This document shows, piece by piece, positions 1 to 6,386 of a stretch of DNA of 6,455 nt (position 1 is its first letter; the number at the start of each line of letters is the position of its first letter). The DNA comes from RUG14300 sp964619685 (lineage in GTDB: Bacteria; Bacillota; Clostridia; Christensenellales; CAG-1252): NCBI GenBank assembly GCA_964619685.1, contig CAZUET010000101.1, positions 1-6,455 of the forward strand, read 5' to 3'. The notes beneath the pieces were generated by a model. The model was not told where the DNA came from. It saw only the letters and a program-made list of their open reading frames with translations, and searched no databases. Both the position numbers and the translations under genes were made by a program.

Positions 1-4
1 AAAT

Positions 5-23
5 GGGTCCCTATTCGAGACCC
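5..23 (-). terminator. possible terminator hairpin after nfnB (cut by window edge)
   Basis: GGGTC (5-9) and GACCC (19-23) form a perfect 5-bp stem with a 9-nt loop, overlapping the nfnB stop codon at 11-13. On the minus strand the stem is followed by ATTT and then the window ends, so the U-tract that would confirm a terminator cannot be seen. It may be only the base of a hairpin. Confidence 0.35.
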
Positions 24-1426
24 TGTATATATTCGTCAATAGCTTTTGCAGCAGTTTTGCCTGCACCCATTGCAAGAATTACCGTTGCGGCACCTGTAAC
101 GGCATCACCGCCGGCAAACACCCCGAGAATAGATGTCCGTCCGCACTCATCTGCAACTATTCCGCCTCTCCTATCTGTCAAAAGTTCGGGAGTAGATTGA
201 GTTATCATCGGGTTTGGACTTGTACCGATCGCCATGATAACGGCATCACACTCTATTGTAAACTCGGAACCATTTACTTCAACAGGACGGCGTCTTCCCG
301 ATTGATCGGGTTCTCCTAATTCCATTTTTACACATTCGATACCTGTAACTCTGCCAAAAGACGGGTCCTGTTTTTTATCGTTGTCGGTAATTCCCAATAT
401 TCTCACGGGATTTGTCAACAGCTTAAATTCTATACCTTCTTCTATAGCATGCTCTATCTCTTCCTTTCTTGCAGGTAACTCTTCTATGGAACGCCTATAA
501 ACTATGTAAACATGCTTCGCTCCTAACCTTAGGGCGGTTCTTGCCGAATCCATGGCAACGTTACCGCCACCTACAACGGCTACGGTAGATGCTTTTAAAA
601 TAGGCGTATCGGAATTCGGTAAATAGGCTTTCATAAGATTATTTCTCGTCAAGAATTCGTTAGCGGAATATACGCCGTTTAGGTTTTCTCCCTCTATCCC
701 CATAAACTTTGGTAATCCTGCCCCCGAGCCGACATATACAGCAAGGTATCCAATGTCAAATAACTCATCTATGGTTAGCGTTTTACCTATAACAACATTG
801 GTTTTAAACTCAACACCAAGAGCCTTTAATGAGCGAATTTCGTCATCCACTATACTCTTTGGAAGTCTAAATTCGGGTATACCGTATATCAATACTCCGC
901 CTTCCTTGTGAAGTGCCTCGAATACTGTTACAGAATAACCCTTTTTAGCAAGCTCGCCTGCAACGGTCAGACCGCTTGGACCTGAACCGATTACAGCAAC
1001 CTTCTTTCCGTTAGAGGGTGCCTTTTCGGCGATAGTTGTGTCATTATTTCTGTGATTATCCGCTACAAAACGCTCCAATCTGCCTATTGCGACAGCTTCT
1101 CCCTTTACACCTCTTACACAGTGAGCCTCGCATTGAGTCTCTTGAGGACAAACTCTACCGCATACAGCAGGCAACGCCGTTGATTCGGATAGTTTTAAAT
1201 AAGCATTTTTGTAGTTTCCTTTTTTTATTTCGGAAATAAAATCTGGTATGGATATACCGACGGGACAGCCCTTTACACATGGTGGATTTTTACAGCTTAA
1301 ACAGCGTTCAGCTTCTTCTCTTGCCGTTTTTTCATCGAAGCCTAATGCAACCTCTTCAAATGTCGTCTTTCTTTTTTCGATATCCAAAAGAGGCATTGTA
1401 CATTTTTGCATATTCATATTAGCCAT
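11..1426 (-). CDS. nfnB: NfnB, large subunit of NADH-dependent reduced ferredoxin:NADP+ oxidoreductase (GltD/SudA-like flavoprotein)
   Basis: This 471-residue cytoplasmic iron-sulfur flavoprotein is complete. Two N-terminal cysteine motifs typical of [4Fe-4S] binding in the GltD family are visible: C42/C45/C50/C54 and C89/C93/C99/C103. An FAD-binding Rossmann motif follows (G147-S-G-P-S-G152, then EGG at 175-177). A second dinucleotide fold carries GGGNVAMD at 286-293 with R311-R312-S313 after it, which fits NADP(H) binding. The C-terminal FAD contact is GGDAVTGAATV at 439-449. By itself the protein resembles the small subunit of glutamate synthase. The upstream partner gene is an NfnA homologue and no glutamate synthase large subunit is present, so NfnB is the better call. 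In characterised NfnAB this subunit reduces NADP+ and bifurcates electrons at its FAD. The ATG at 1426 is chosen because a GGGGG-containing Shine-Dalgarno (1436-1440) lies 9 nt upstream; in-frame ATGs at 1417 and 1411 are less well placed. Confidence 0.9.
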   Translation of the reverse strand: MANMNMQKCTMPLLDIEKRKTTFEEVALGFDEKTAREEAERCLSCKNPPCVKGCPVGISIPDFISEIKKGNYKNAYLKLSESTALPAVCGRVCPQETQCEAHCVRGVKGEAVAIGRLERFVADNHRNNDTTIAEKAPSNGKKVAVIGSGPSGLTVAGELAKKGYSVTVFEALHKEGGVLIYGIPEFRLPKSIVDDEIRSLKALGVEFKTNVVIGKTLTIDELFDIGYLAVYVGSGAGLPKFMGIEGENLNGVYSANEFLTRNNLMKAYLPNSDTPILKASTVAVVGGGNVAMDSARTALRLGAKHVYIVYRRSIEELPARKEEIEHAIEEGIEFKLLTNPVRILGITDNDKKQDPSFGRVTGIECVKMELGEPDQSGRRRPVEVNGSEFTIECDAVIMAIGTSPNPMITQSTPELLTDRRGGIVADECGRTSILGVFAGGDAVTGAATVILAMGAGKTAAKAIDEYIQGLE

Positions 1427-1430
1427 ACTA

Positions 1431-2258
1431 TTAATCCCCCTTTTTTAATAAATTACAGGCTTCCTTTTCGTACTCGTGGTATGCTCTGTTTCTATTGATT
1501 GCAGCGTCAAAGTCCACATCATAGCCGTCGAAATCGGGACCGTCGATGCATGCGAATCTTGTTTTTCCGCCTATCGACAATCTGCAACCACCGCACATGC
1601 CTGTACCGTCTATCATTATTGGATTCATAGAAACGGTAACCTTTGTACCGAACGGGCGTGCCGTTTCAACTACCGAACGCATCATTGGAAGGGGACCTAT
1701 GGCGAATACTTCGTCATAATTTTCGCCGTTAGAAAGTGATTTTTTCAATATCTCTGTAACAAATCCCTTTTGTATATACGAGCCGTCATCGGTTGTAATA
1801 TCAAGCTTTGATGAACACTTTGAAAAATCGTTTTCAAGAATTACAAGGTCACGAGAACGAAATCCAATTATAGAATGCACATACGCACCGTTATTTTTTA
1901 ATGCCTTTGCTATAGGATAAGCGATTGCAGAGCCTACGCCTCCGCCAATTACGCATGCACGCTTGATACCGTCTATTTTAGTAGCTTTACCCAAAGGTCC
2001 AACTAAATCACAAATAGTATCGCCCTCGTTTAACATATCGAGCAAGGTCGTTGTCCGTCCTACTACTTGAAAAATGATTGTAATAGTGCCTTTATTTGTA
2101 TCACTATCCGCAATGGTCAACGGAATTCTTTCACCGTTTTCATTCACTCTTAGAATGATAAATTGCCCCGCTTTAGCCTTATTTGCTATAAGAGGAGCGT
2201 GTATTTCCATTAGTGTTACTGTTGGATTTAAGCGTTTTTTTAGTACAATGGTATTCAT
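1431..2258 (-). CDS. nfnA: NfnA, small subunit of NADH-dependent reduced ferredoxin:NADP+ oxidoreductase (SudB/PyrK-like)
   Basis: This 275-residue protein belongs to the ferredoxin-NADP reductase superfamily. An N-terminal beta-barrel carries the FAD motif RIPLTI (44-49), followed by a NAD-binding region with GGGVGSAIAYP (105-115). The C-terminal cluster segment reads DGTGMCGGC at 217-225, with a further cysteine at 237. It therefore offers C222, C225, C237 and D217 for a [2Fe-2S] cluster, the three-Cys-plus-Asp pattern reported for Thermotoga NfnA and unlike the four cysteines of PyrK. In NfnAB this subunit oxidises NADH and passes electrons to NfnB. The gene ends 4 nt before nfnB, so the two are probably co-translated. 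The start at 2258 (MNTIVL) is preferred over an in-frame ATG at 2279. AAAGGA lies 6 nt upstream of 2258, whereas the ATG at 2279 has no ribosome binding site and sits just downstream of a TATAAT box. Confidence 0.9.
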   Translation of the reverse strand: MNTIVLKKRLNPTVTLMEIHAPLIANKAKAGQFIILRVNENGERIPLTIADSDTNKGTITIIFQVVGRTTTLLDMLNEGDTICDLVGPLGKATKIDGIKRACVIGGGVGSAIAYPIAKALKNNGAYVHSIIGFRSRDLVILENDFSKCSSKLDITTDDGSYIQKGFVTEILKKSLSNGENYDEVFAIGPLPMMRSVVETARPFGTKVTVSMNPIMIDGTGMCGGCRLSIGGKTRFACIDGPDFDGYDVDFDAAINRNRAYHEYEKEACNLLKKGD

Positions 2259-2264
2259 AGCTTT

Positions 2265-2270
2265 TCCTTT
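2265..2270 (-). promoter_or_regulatory. nfnA ribosome binding site that decides the start
   Basis: AAAGGA on the minus strand ends 6 nt before the ATG at 2258. It lies inside the extra seven codons of the longer reading (ATG at 2279), which argues that those codons are leader sequence. Confidence 0.7.
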
Positions 2271-2281
2271 AGAGTTCATTT

Positions 2282-2310
2282 ATTATATTTTAGTTCAAAA
2301 CGCATTAAAA
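2282..2310 (-). promoter_or_regulatory. candidate sigma-A promoter for nfnAB
   Basis: A perfect TATAAT lies on the minus strand at 2287-2282. With a 17-bp spacer the -35 would be TTTTAA (2310-2305), a weak match. Transcription would start near 2275, leaving a leader of roughly 17 nt before the ATG at 2258 and excluding the upstream ATG at 2279. The -10 is convincing; the -35 is not. Confidence 0.45.
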
Positions 2311-2375
2311 AATCAACTGCTCTACACAATTTAATTCGATAATAATAAATTGCGTATAGTAAATCGACATTTTGT

Positions 2376-2397
2376 CAATTATTCAAGAGGATAATTG
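2376..2397. promoter_or_regulatory. 9-bp dyad, possible operator for the ferritin-like gene
   Basis: CAATTATTC (2376-2384) and GGATAATTG (2389-2397) are inverted repeats with one G-T wobble, separated by AAGA. The right arm overlaps a candidate -35 hexamer at 2395-2400. No T-tract follows, so a terminator is unlikely. It does not match the PerR or Fur consensus well enough to name the regulator. Confidence 0.4.
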
Positions 2398-2422
2398 TAA
2401 CCTACGAGTATAGTTTTATCAT
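2395..2422 (+). promoter_or_regulatory. candidate promoter of the ferritin-like gene
   Basis: TTGTAA (2395-2400) and TATCAT (2417-2422) are separated by 16 bp and match the -35 and -10 consensus at 4 of 6 and 5 of 6 positions. Transcription would start near 2430, very close to the Shine-Dalgarno at 2433, so the leader would be short. TATAGT at 2409-2414 is an alternative -10 but has no partner hexamer. Confidence 0.3.
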
Positions 2423-2432
2423 ATCATAAAAA

Positions 2433-2438
2433 AGGAGG
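2433..2438 (+). promoter_or_regulatory. strong Shine-Dalgarno of the ferritin-like gene
   Basis: A full AGGAGG lies 6 nt before the ATG at 2445. It is the strongest ribosome binding site in the window and fixes the start codon. Confidence 0.85.
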
Positions 2439-2444
2439 ATCAAA

Positions 2445-2954
2445 ATGACAACTTCGGAAATAAAGGTACAGCATGCCGACAAATTGCCTACAATACAGAT
2501 AGTCGAGCATAATTTAAGAGATGCCCATATTATTCAAAATGATTATGCATCGGTGGATAGCGAAACTACGGCGATAATGACATATACATATCAAAGTTAT
2601 ATAGTCAGACCGTTTGACGAGGATGTTGCAGATATATTAATGAAGATCTCTATGGTCGAAATGAGGCATCATAAGGCATTAGGCAACTTGATAGTAGACT
2701 TAGGCGGTGATCCTATGATTGGCGGTCAAGGACGCTTTTGGAGTGGACGGAGCGTATGTTATGCACGAGATTTAAAGGAAATGCTTTATAGCGATATCGA
2801 AGCCGAAGAAAAGGCGATTGAGGGATATAGAAGATCTATTGAATTGATTCAAACCGAAGGAATCGACACCCTTTTAAACGCCATTATCGAGGATGAACAA
2901 ACGCATATATCGGCTTTTAAAGAAATTTTGGAATACATCACCTTTTGGAAATAA
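2445..2954 (+). CDS. ferritin-like diiron protein (Mn-catalase-like / bacterioferritin-like family)
   Basis: This 169-residue, mainly helical soluble protein has a complete diiron-type ligand set: E40 in helix A, E72-x-x-H75 in helix B, E119 in helix C and E151-x-x-H154 in helix D. The spacing (32, 47 and 32 residues between the glutamates) resembles the E18/E51-H54/E94/E127-H130 pattern of bacterioferritin. The body sequence (GGDPMIGG, then RFWSG and a DIEAEEKAI helix) is what I associate with the small Mn-catalase-like ferritin-domain proteins common in Clostridia. Peroxide removal or iron handling is inferred from the fold; the substrate is not determined by sequence. There is no rubredoxin-type CxxC domain, so it is not a classical rubrerythrin, and no signal peptide, so it should be cytoplasmic. 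The gene stands alone, divergent from nfnAB. A possible dyad operator lies upstream and the nearest clear terminator is at 3280-3312. Confidence 0.8.
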   Translation: MTTSEIKVQHADKLPTIQIVEHNLRDAHIIQNDYASVDSETTAIMTYTYQSYIVRPFDEDVADILMKISMVEMRHHKALGNLIVDLGGDPMIGGQGRFWSGRSVCYARDLKEMLYSDIEAEEKAIEGYRRSIELIQTEGIDTLLNAIIEDEQTHISAFKEILEYITFWK

Positions 2955-3067
2955 CATTTTATAAAAAATTAGTTTACTGTCTATCATTATTCATGGTGTT
3001 TCATATCAAAACATTGCCTATCAATAGACAAAAACTCGCAAAAGCATAACATTTGGTATTGAGTGAA

Positions 3068-3130
3068 TTTATCGTCCGTTATCATACCGAACACTTTGTC
3101 TGCCCGATAAAATTATTAAGCATATTTCTG
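3068..3130 (+). repeat. degenerate repeat copy A
   Basis: TTTATCGTCCG at 3068-3078 begins a segment that recurs in diverged form about 81 bp downstream. TCATA, then CG, a purine pair and CA, then GTC at 3098-3100 follow in the same order in copy B (GTC at 3178-3180). An AAATTA...AGCATA segment (3110-3124) matches AAATTT...AGCATA (3182-3195). The similarity is imperfect, with small gaps. Confidence 0.5.
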
Positions 3131-3132
3131 TC

Positions 3133-3254
3133 TTGTCATTCAGGACTATTTTTCGTCCGCTGTCATAACGGGCATTAGTCGAAATTTGAGCATAATGAAA
3201 ATCAAACGGCGTAGCCGTTTGGTATATTTCGGACGATAATAGTCAGTATGACAA
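3133..3254. repeat. imperfect ~122-bp palindrome (repeat copies B and C, possible MITE-like remnant)
   Basis: The left arm contains TTGTCAT (3133-3139), GACTATT (3144-3150) and CGTCCG (3154-3159). The right arm contains the reverse complements in mirrored order: CGGACG (3230-3235), AATAGTC (3238-3244) and ATGACAA (3248-3254). The two arms differ by a few substitutions and single-base gaps. The centre holds a separate perfect hairpin at 3203-3221. The structure fits a small non-autonomous palindromic repeat, or a long RNA stem if transcribed. No target-site duplication is obvious at the edges. Confidence 0.6.
3203..3221. repeat. perfect 8-bp hairpin
   Basis: CAAACGGC and GCCGTTTG flank a 3-nt loop (GTA). 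This is the most stable local hairpin in the intergenic region. A T-tract does not follow on either strand, so it is more likely part of the palindromic repeat than a terminator. Confidence 0.75.
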
Positions 3255-3279
3255 AATAGCACGAAACAATACCCTTATT

Positions 3280-3312
3280 AAAAAAAGTATGTGCGTTTGA
3301 CATACTTTTTTT
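3280..3312. terminator. bidirectional rho-independent terminator
   Basis: The arms at 3280-3292 and 3300-3312 are perfectly complementary: seven A/T pairs around a GTATGT/ACATAC core, with a 7-nt loop. The A-tract on one side and the T-tract on the other let it terminate both converging transcripts, namely the ferritin-like gene on the plus strand and the regulator-kinase operon on the minus strand. It starts 7 nt after the last stop codon of that operon. Confidence 0.85.
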
Positions 3313-3318
3313 ATAGAT

Positions 3319-3723
3319 CTATTCTTGTTTATTGTCCTTGGAATTGTCGGATAAAAGCTCTTCGGATAATGATAGTATCTCTTTACCATACTTGTCTTTA
3401 TAATGGGATGAAAGTGCTGCGTGTATAAAGTATGCTGCTACTATCGATACTCCGCCTGCACCCATTACGATTACACCCCATAGGAATTTTTGCCATTCAA
3501 GTATCATTGTTAGACCTGTGCCAAATATAAGGGTTCCGAATATGCCCAAAAGTATTCCAATCAGCATGGGTATGCGTCGAACCTTTGCATCAAGTTCTTT
3601 CAACCTACTTAGCTTGGAATTCTTTGGGTTTTCCTCACTGTATTTATTACGAATCTCCTCTATTTCACGCCTTTCCTTTTCGGTTGGTGCGGAATAGCTG
3701 TATGAAAATTTATTGTCATCCAT
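3319..3723 (-). CDS. small conserved membrane protein with two TM segments, unknown function
   Basis: This 134-residue protein has a charged N-terminal cytoplasmic region containing SYSYSAPTEKERREIEEIR (7-25) and a basic stretch (about 38-50). Two TM segments follow at roughly 52-74 and 81-103, the second glycine-rich at its start (MGAGG, 87-91), and then a charged C-terminal tail. I recall the YSAPT-EERREIE-type N-terminus from small clostridial membrane proteins of unknown role, but cannot verify this here. It is the last gene of the operon. Its ATG overlaps the end of the preceding gene by 8 bp, with an AAAGGAG ribosome binding site 9 nt upstream, so translational coupling is likely. No enzymatic motif is visible. 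It could be an accessory or output component of the upstream two-component system, but this rests only on position. Confidence 0.75.
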   Translation of the reverse strand: MDDNKFSYSYSAPTEKERREIEEIRNKYSEENPKNSKLSRLKELDAKVRRIPMLIGILLGIFGTLIFGTGLTMILEWQKFLWGVIVMGAGGVSIVAAYFIHAALSSHYKDKYGKEILSLSEELLSDNSKDNKQE

Positions 3724-4645
3724 TAGTCTTTTCTCCTTTAATACGAGTAATTTGTTTTTGGGCTTGAGTTATCATCATGATCGCAAGTGCAATTATAGAA
3801 GCGCAAACGAAAAAGCCCACGCTTGCTTTTATATAAATCAATGAATCCGCTCCGCCAAAGGTGGAAAGCATTAAGACCGTAAGCGATACCACCGACATAC
3901 ACGCATCGGCAAAGTTAGCATTTCGTAACGATTGCGATATCGGATCGTCGAATTGGCGAGCCTTAACTATGTGATATATTGCCATTCCTACCTTATAAAA
4001 GGTGTATGCGGCATTCGCTATTGCCATAATTTCGCCTGTTTGCATTGGACGGCGTGATAACATCATTTCGGTCACCGCTACCATCATTGCTATTTCGAGA
4101 AACAGTAGGGTTATTCCGCCCGAACGGTATATAGTCCATTTTTTGTTTTTATATTCTACGCTATCTGCTCCGTAAATGCGTTTATTTCGGGTGTCCCATA
4201 AAAGGATTCCGCCTCGAAAAATCATCAAAATGAAGTAGTATGCCGATATTGCGGAGTACCATATTAGTCGATATTTGATTGCACTTACCAAGTTCATCAC
4301 AGCAAACAGCAAGGTTGTCAATGCAGAGAATATAGAAAACACAAAGGTCTTATATCCGTAATTATCCAATATGTTTGCTGTAATTCTATTATGCTGTAAC
4401 AGTTTAAGTATTTTCTTTTTTAAAATAGGTGCATATATCACTATAGTATATATACTATATCCTAATAGTATGGCGGCGAATGCATAACACACATAACTTA
4501 TAATGTTATAGATTCCGCCTTTATCCATATTAAGAGCAAATACTATAGATAATACAATAAAGATCAGTGTTAATAGGTATACGAGAATTAAGAAAGCTCC
4601 ATTTGGTCGCTTAATCATCTCGGAAAACTTGCTCTTATTTCTCAT
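3716..4645 (-). CDS. polytopic membrane protein with about eight TM segments, unknown function
   Basis: I do not recognise a named family in this 309-residue protein. Hydrophobic segments lie at about 18-39, 45-71, 99-121, 128-149, 174-195, 204-228, 246-264 and 270-292, giving roughly eight TM helices. Loops rich in lysine and arginine (76-88, 153-173 and the C-terminus) suggest cytoplasmic faces. No Walker, transporter-signature or protease motif is seen. The ATG at 4645 lies inside the end of the histidine kinase gene (11-bp overlap) with GGAG 6 nt upstream, so the two should be translationally coupled. The tight placement directly after a kinase with almost no external domain makes a sensory-partner or regulated-output role plausible; this is inference. 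It lacks the FtsX-type large external domain and the ATPase partner expected of a Bce-type permease. Confidence 0.75.
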   Translation of the reverse strand: MRNKSKFSEMIKRPNGAFLILVYLLTLIFIVLSIVFALNMDKGGIYNIISYVCYAFAAILLGYSIYTIVIYAPILKKKILKLLQHNRITANILDNYGYKTFVFSIFSALTTLLFAVMNLVSAIKYRLIWYSAISAYYFILMIFRGGILLWDTRNKRIYGADSVEYKNKKWTIYRSGGITLLFLEIAMMVAVTEMMLSRRPMQTGEIMAIANAAYTFYKVGMAIYHIVKARQFDDPISQSLRNANFADACMSVVSLTVLMLSTFGGADSLIYIKASVGFFVCASIIALAIMMITQAQKQITRIKGEKTNG

Positions 4646-5690
4646 CGGTCGCTCCGTTTATTATGACAATGAACGTTGCACCTTTGCCGAGTTCACTTTC
4701 AACCGATATTGATCCGCCTAAAATATCGATAACCTTTTTGACAAGAGCAAGACCTAATCCGTTACCTTCCTTTGCGTGCGATGTGTCGCCCTGATAGAAT
4801 TTATCGAATATATGGGCACCGGTTTCTTTTGTCATGCCCATTCCGTTGTCGGCAATTTTTACTATTGCTCTACCATCGGCATTTTTTAAACTGACCGAAA
4901 TTTTACCACCCGACGGCGTAAATTTGATTGCGTTAGATAATAAATTATTCCACACTATCTCAAGATGCGACGGAGAAGTAACAATAGTCATTTCATCTAT
5001 ATCACAATCCAATTTTATTCCTTTGCTTTCAATCATCTCTTCAAACTCGAGGATTGACTGTATCAAGCTTTCGTCAAGCCTTACCTCAGTCATTTCGGAC
5101 ATTATTTGCTGATTTTCGAGCTTGTTAAGCTTGAGTATATTGGCAACAAGGGTTGTAAGTCTATCGGTAGTTTGGATCAATATTGCAGTATATTTTTCTC
5201 GAGTTTCCGTATCGAGCTTTTCGTCAGCCAACGCCGATGCATAATTACGAATAATTGATAACGGTGTCTTCATTTCGTGCGAAACATTGGAAATGAAATC
5301 GTTTTTGAGCATTTCCGACTTAGAAAGCTCCGAAGCCATTGTATTGAGATTGTACATTATCTTGTCGTAATCATCAAATTTATTGTACGAGTGACGAGGT
5401 GTCAAACGAACTCTAAAATTACCCTCGGATATCGACTGTGTTGCATCTAAAATATCCTCTACAGATCGTCCGACCGTCAATTTTCGTCTAAGCAAATCGA
5501 CGGTCGTTATCAATAGTGAAAGTACCAAGCAGACCACGAGCATTATTATTGAAACTGTACCTTTATCCGATGAATAGATTTCATTGACCTCGCTAAAAAT
5601 TAGCACGGTTGCCGTTACGGTAAGTGCTATCATCGAGAAAAAGCTTAAATAACTAATTAATGTTCTAAATATTCTTCGTTGTTTTTTCAT
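4635..5690 (-). CDS. sensor histidine kinase with minimal external loop
   Basis: This 351-residue membrane kinase has TM segments at about 11-33 and 46-66, separated by only some 12 residues. A HAMP-like linker (about 67-120) is followed by a HisKA dimerisation domain with phosphoacceptor H138 in NVSHEMKTPL. The HATPase_c domain shows the N-box (NNLLSNAIKFTP, 248-259), the G1 box (DNGMG, 281-285), the F box (FDKFY, 295-299) and the G2 box (GNGLGL, 309-314). All catalytic motifs are intact. It should autophosphorylate and pass phosphate to the response regulator encoded immediately upstream, whose stop codon overlaps this start (ATGA). With so short a loop it cannot hold a typical extracytoplasmic ligand domain, so it probably senses a signal in or at the membrane or through a partner protein. 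Its specific stimulus cannot be read from the sequence. Confidence 0.92.
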   Translation of the reverse strand: MKKQRRIFRTLISYLSFFSMIALTVTATVLIFSEVNEIYSSDKGTVSIIMLVVCLVLSLLITTVDLLRRKLTVGRSVEDILDATQSISEGNFRVRLTPRHSYNKFDDYDKIMYNLNTMASELSKSEMLKNDFISNVSHEMKTPLSIIRNYASALADEKLDTETREKYTAILIQTTDRLTTLVANILKLNKLENQQIMSEMTEVRLDESLIQSILEFEEMIESKGIKLDCDIDEMTIVTSPSHLEIVWNNLLSNAIKFTPSGGKISVSLKNADGRAIVKIADNGMGMTKETGAHIFDKFYQGDTSHAKEGNGLGLALVKKVIDILGGSISVESELGKGATFIVIINGATDEK

Positions 5691-6355
5691 TTGAGAACGA
5701 CTTTATAACCTAAGCCGTGTACGGTCTGTATTTCGAATCCATTACAACCTGCAGTCTTATCTCTAAGCTTTGACATGTATACATCAACGCTTCTCGATGT
5801 TGCATTGCTTTCATAATCCCAGAATTCGTCCATAAGCTGAACTCTTGAGAATGTGCGTCTTGGATAGGATAATAATTTAAATAAAAGGTCAAACTCTCTA
5901 ACGGTCAAGGGTAGTTCCTCTCCGTCTACGTATGCCATATGTTCGTCTGCATTCATCCTAAGATTACCGGCAACAAGCTCTCTGCTTCTCTCTATGTTTG
6001 CTCGGCGTAAAAGTGCACCCACCCTTAACATCAATAAATCTATATCGAATGGCTTTACAACATAATCATCGATACCGATTTTATAACCGAATTGCTTTGA
6101 CGGCTTATCGTCAAGTGCGGTCATAAAAAGTATTGGCACGCCTTTGTTCTTTTCACGAATAGCACGAGCAAGCTCGTATCCATCCATATTGGGCATCATT
6201 ATGTCGCTGATAACCATATCGGGAGACTGCTCATTAAAAGCCATTAAAGCTTGTTTGCCGTCTTCACACGAAATCACGCCATAACCGTTGTCGGAAAGAT
6301 ATGAACATACCAATCCATTTATCGCCTTATCATCTTCTGCGACTAAAATAACCAT
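5687..6355 (-). CDS. OmpR/PhoB-family response regulator
   Basis: This 222-residue cytoplasmic transcription factor has a receiver domain (about 1-115) with the acidic pocket E7/D8/D9, phosphoacceptor D51 in SDIMMP, switch residues T79 and Y98, and K101 in the VVKPF motif. A winged-helix DNA-binding domain follows (about 128-222) with the recognition-helix region SRSVDVYMSKLRDK and the wing motif TVHGLGYKV. In the wing a histidine stands where arginine is more usual. Length and motif spacing are normal for the family. It is the first gene of the operon and overlaps the kinase by 4 bp. The start at 6355 has AGGAG (6369-6365) 9 nt upstream. The direct repeats at 6413-6440 in its promoter are of the kind bound by this family, so autoregulation is likely. 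Confidence 0.93.
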   Translation of the reverse strand: MVILVAEDDKAINGLVCSYLSDNGYGVISCEDGKQALMAFNEQSPDMVISDIMMPNMDGYELARAIREKNKGVPILFMTALDDKPSKQFGYKIGIDDYVVKPFDIDLLMLRVGALLRRANIERSRELVAGNLRMNADEHMAYVDGEELPLTVREFDLLFKLLSYPRRTFSRVQLMDEFWDYESNATSRSVDVYMSKLRDKTAGCNGFEIQTVHGLGYKVVLK

Positions 6356-6386
6356 AATTCTTCGCTCCTAAGTTTATTATGTATTT

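Larger units (their letters stand above)
2955..3318. other. 364-bp intergenic region, no gene
   Basis: No open frame with a ribosome binding site and no tRNA-like or other recognisable RNA fold is evident. The first part (2955-3050) is AT-rich; it contains TGTCTAT (2978-2984) and ATAGACA (3024-3030), a distant 7-bp inverted pair of doubtful meaning. The rest is occupied by the repeat cluster (about 3068-3256) and the bidirectional terminator (3280-3312). Confidence 0.7.

Noticed and set aside
11..1426. Annotation as glutamate synthase small subunit (GltD)
   Set aside because: The sequence alone would allow it, but no glutamate synthase large subunit is present and the partner gene is an NfnA homologue 4 nt upstream.
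1476..1739. Plus-strand open frame of 87 codons inside nfnA
   Set aside because: It is antisense to conserved coding sequence with intact cluster and NAD motifs, and has no clear ribosome binding site.
2376..2397. PerR or Fur box
   Set aside because: The AT-rich half-sites are inverted but the spacing and bases do not fit either consensus, so I report only an unnamed dyad.
3203..3221. Hairpin as terminator of the ferritin-like gene
   Set aside because: No T-tract follows the stem on either strand, and a much better terminator lies at 3280-3312.
3068..3256. CRISPR array
   Set aside because: There are only three strongly diverged copies, one inverted, without regular spacers or nearby cas genes.
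3319..3723. Enzyme annotation for the 134-residue protein, such as a reductase
   Set aside because: It has two TM segments and charged tails, with no nucleotide-binding or catalytic motif.
4834..5112. Plus-strand open frame of 92 codons inside the histidine kinase gene
   Set aside because: It lies antisense to a well-supported gene, has no convincing ribosome binding site and its product resembles nothing known.
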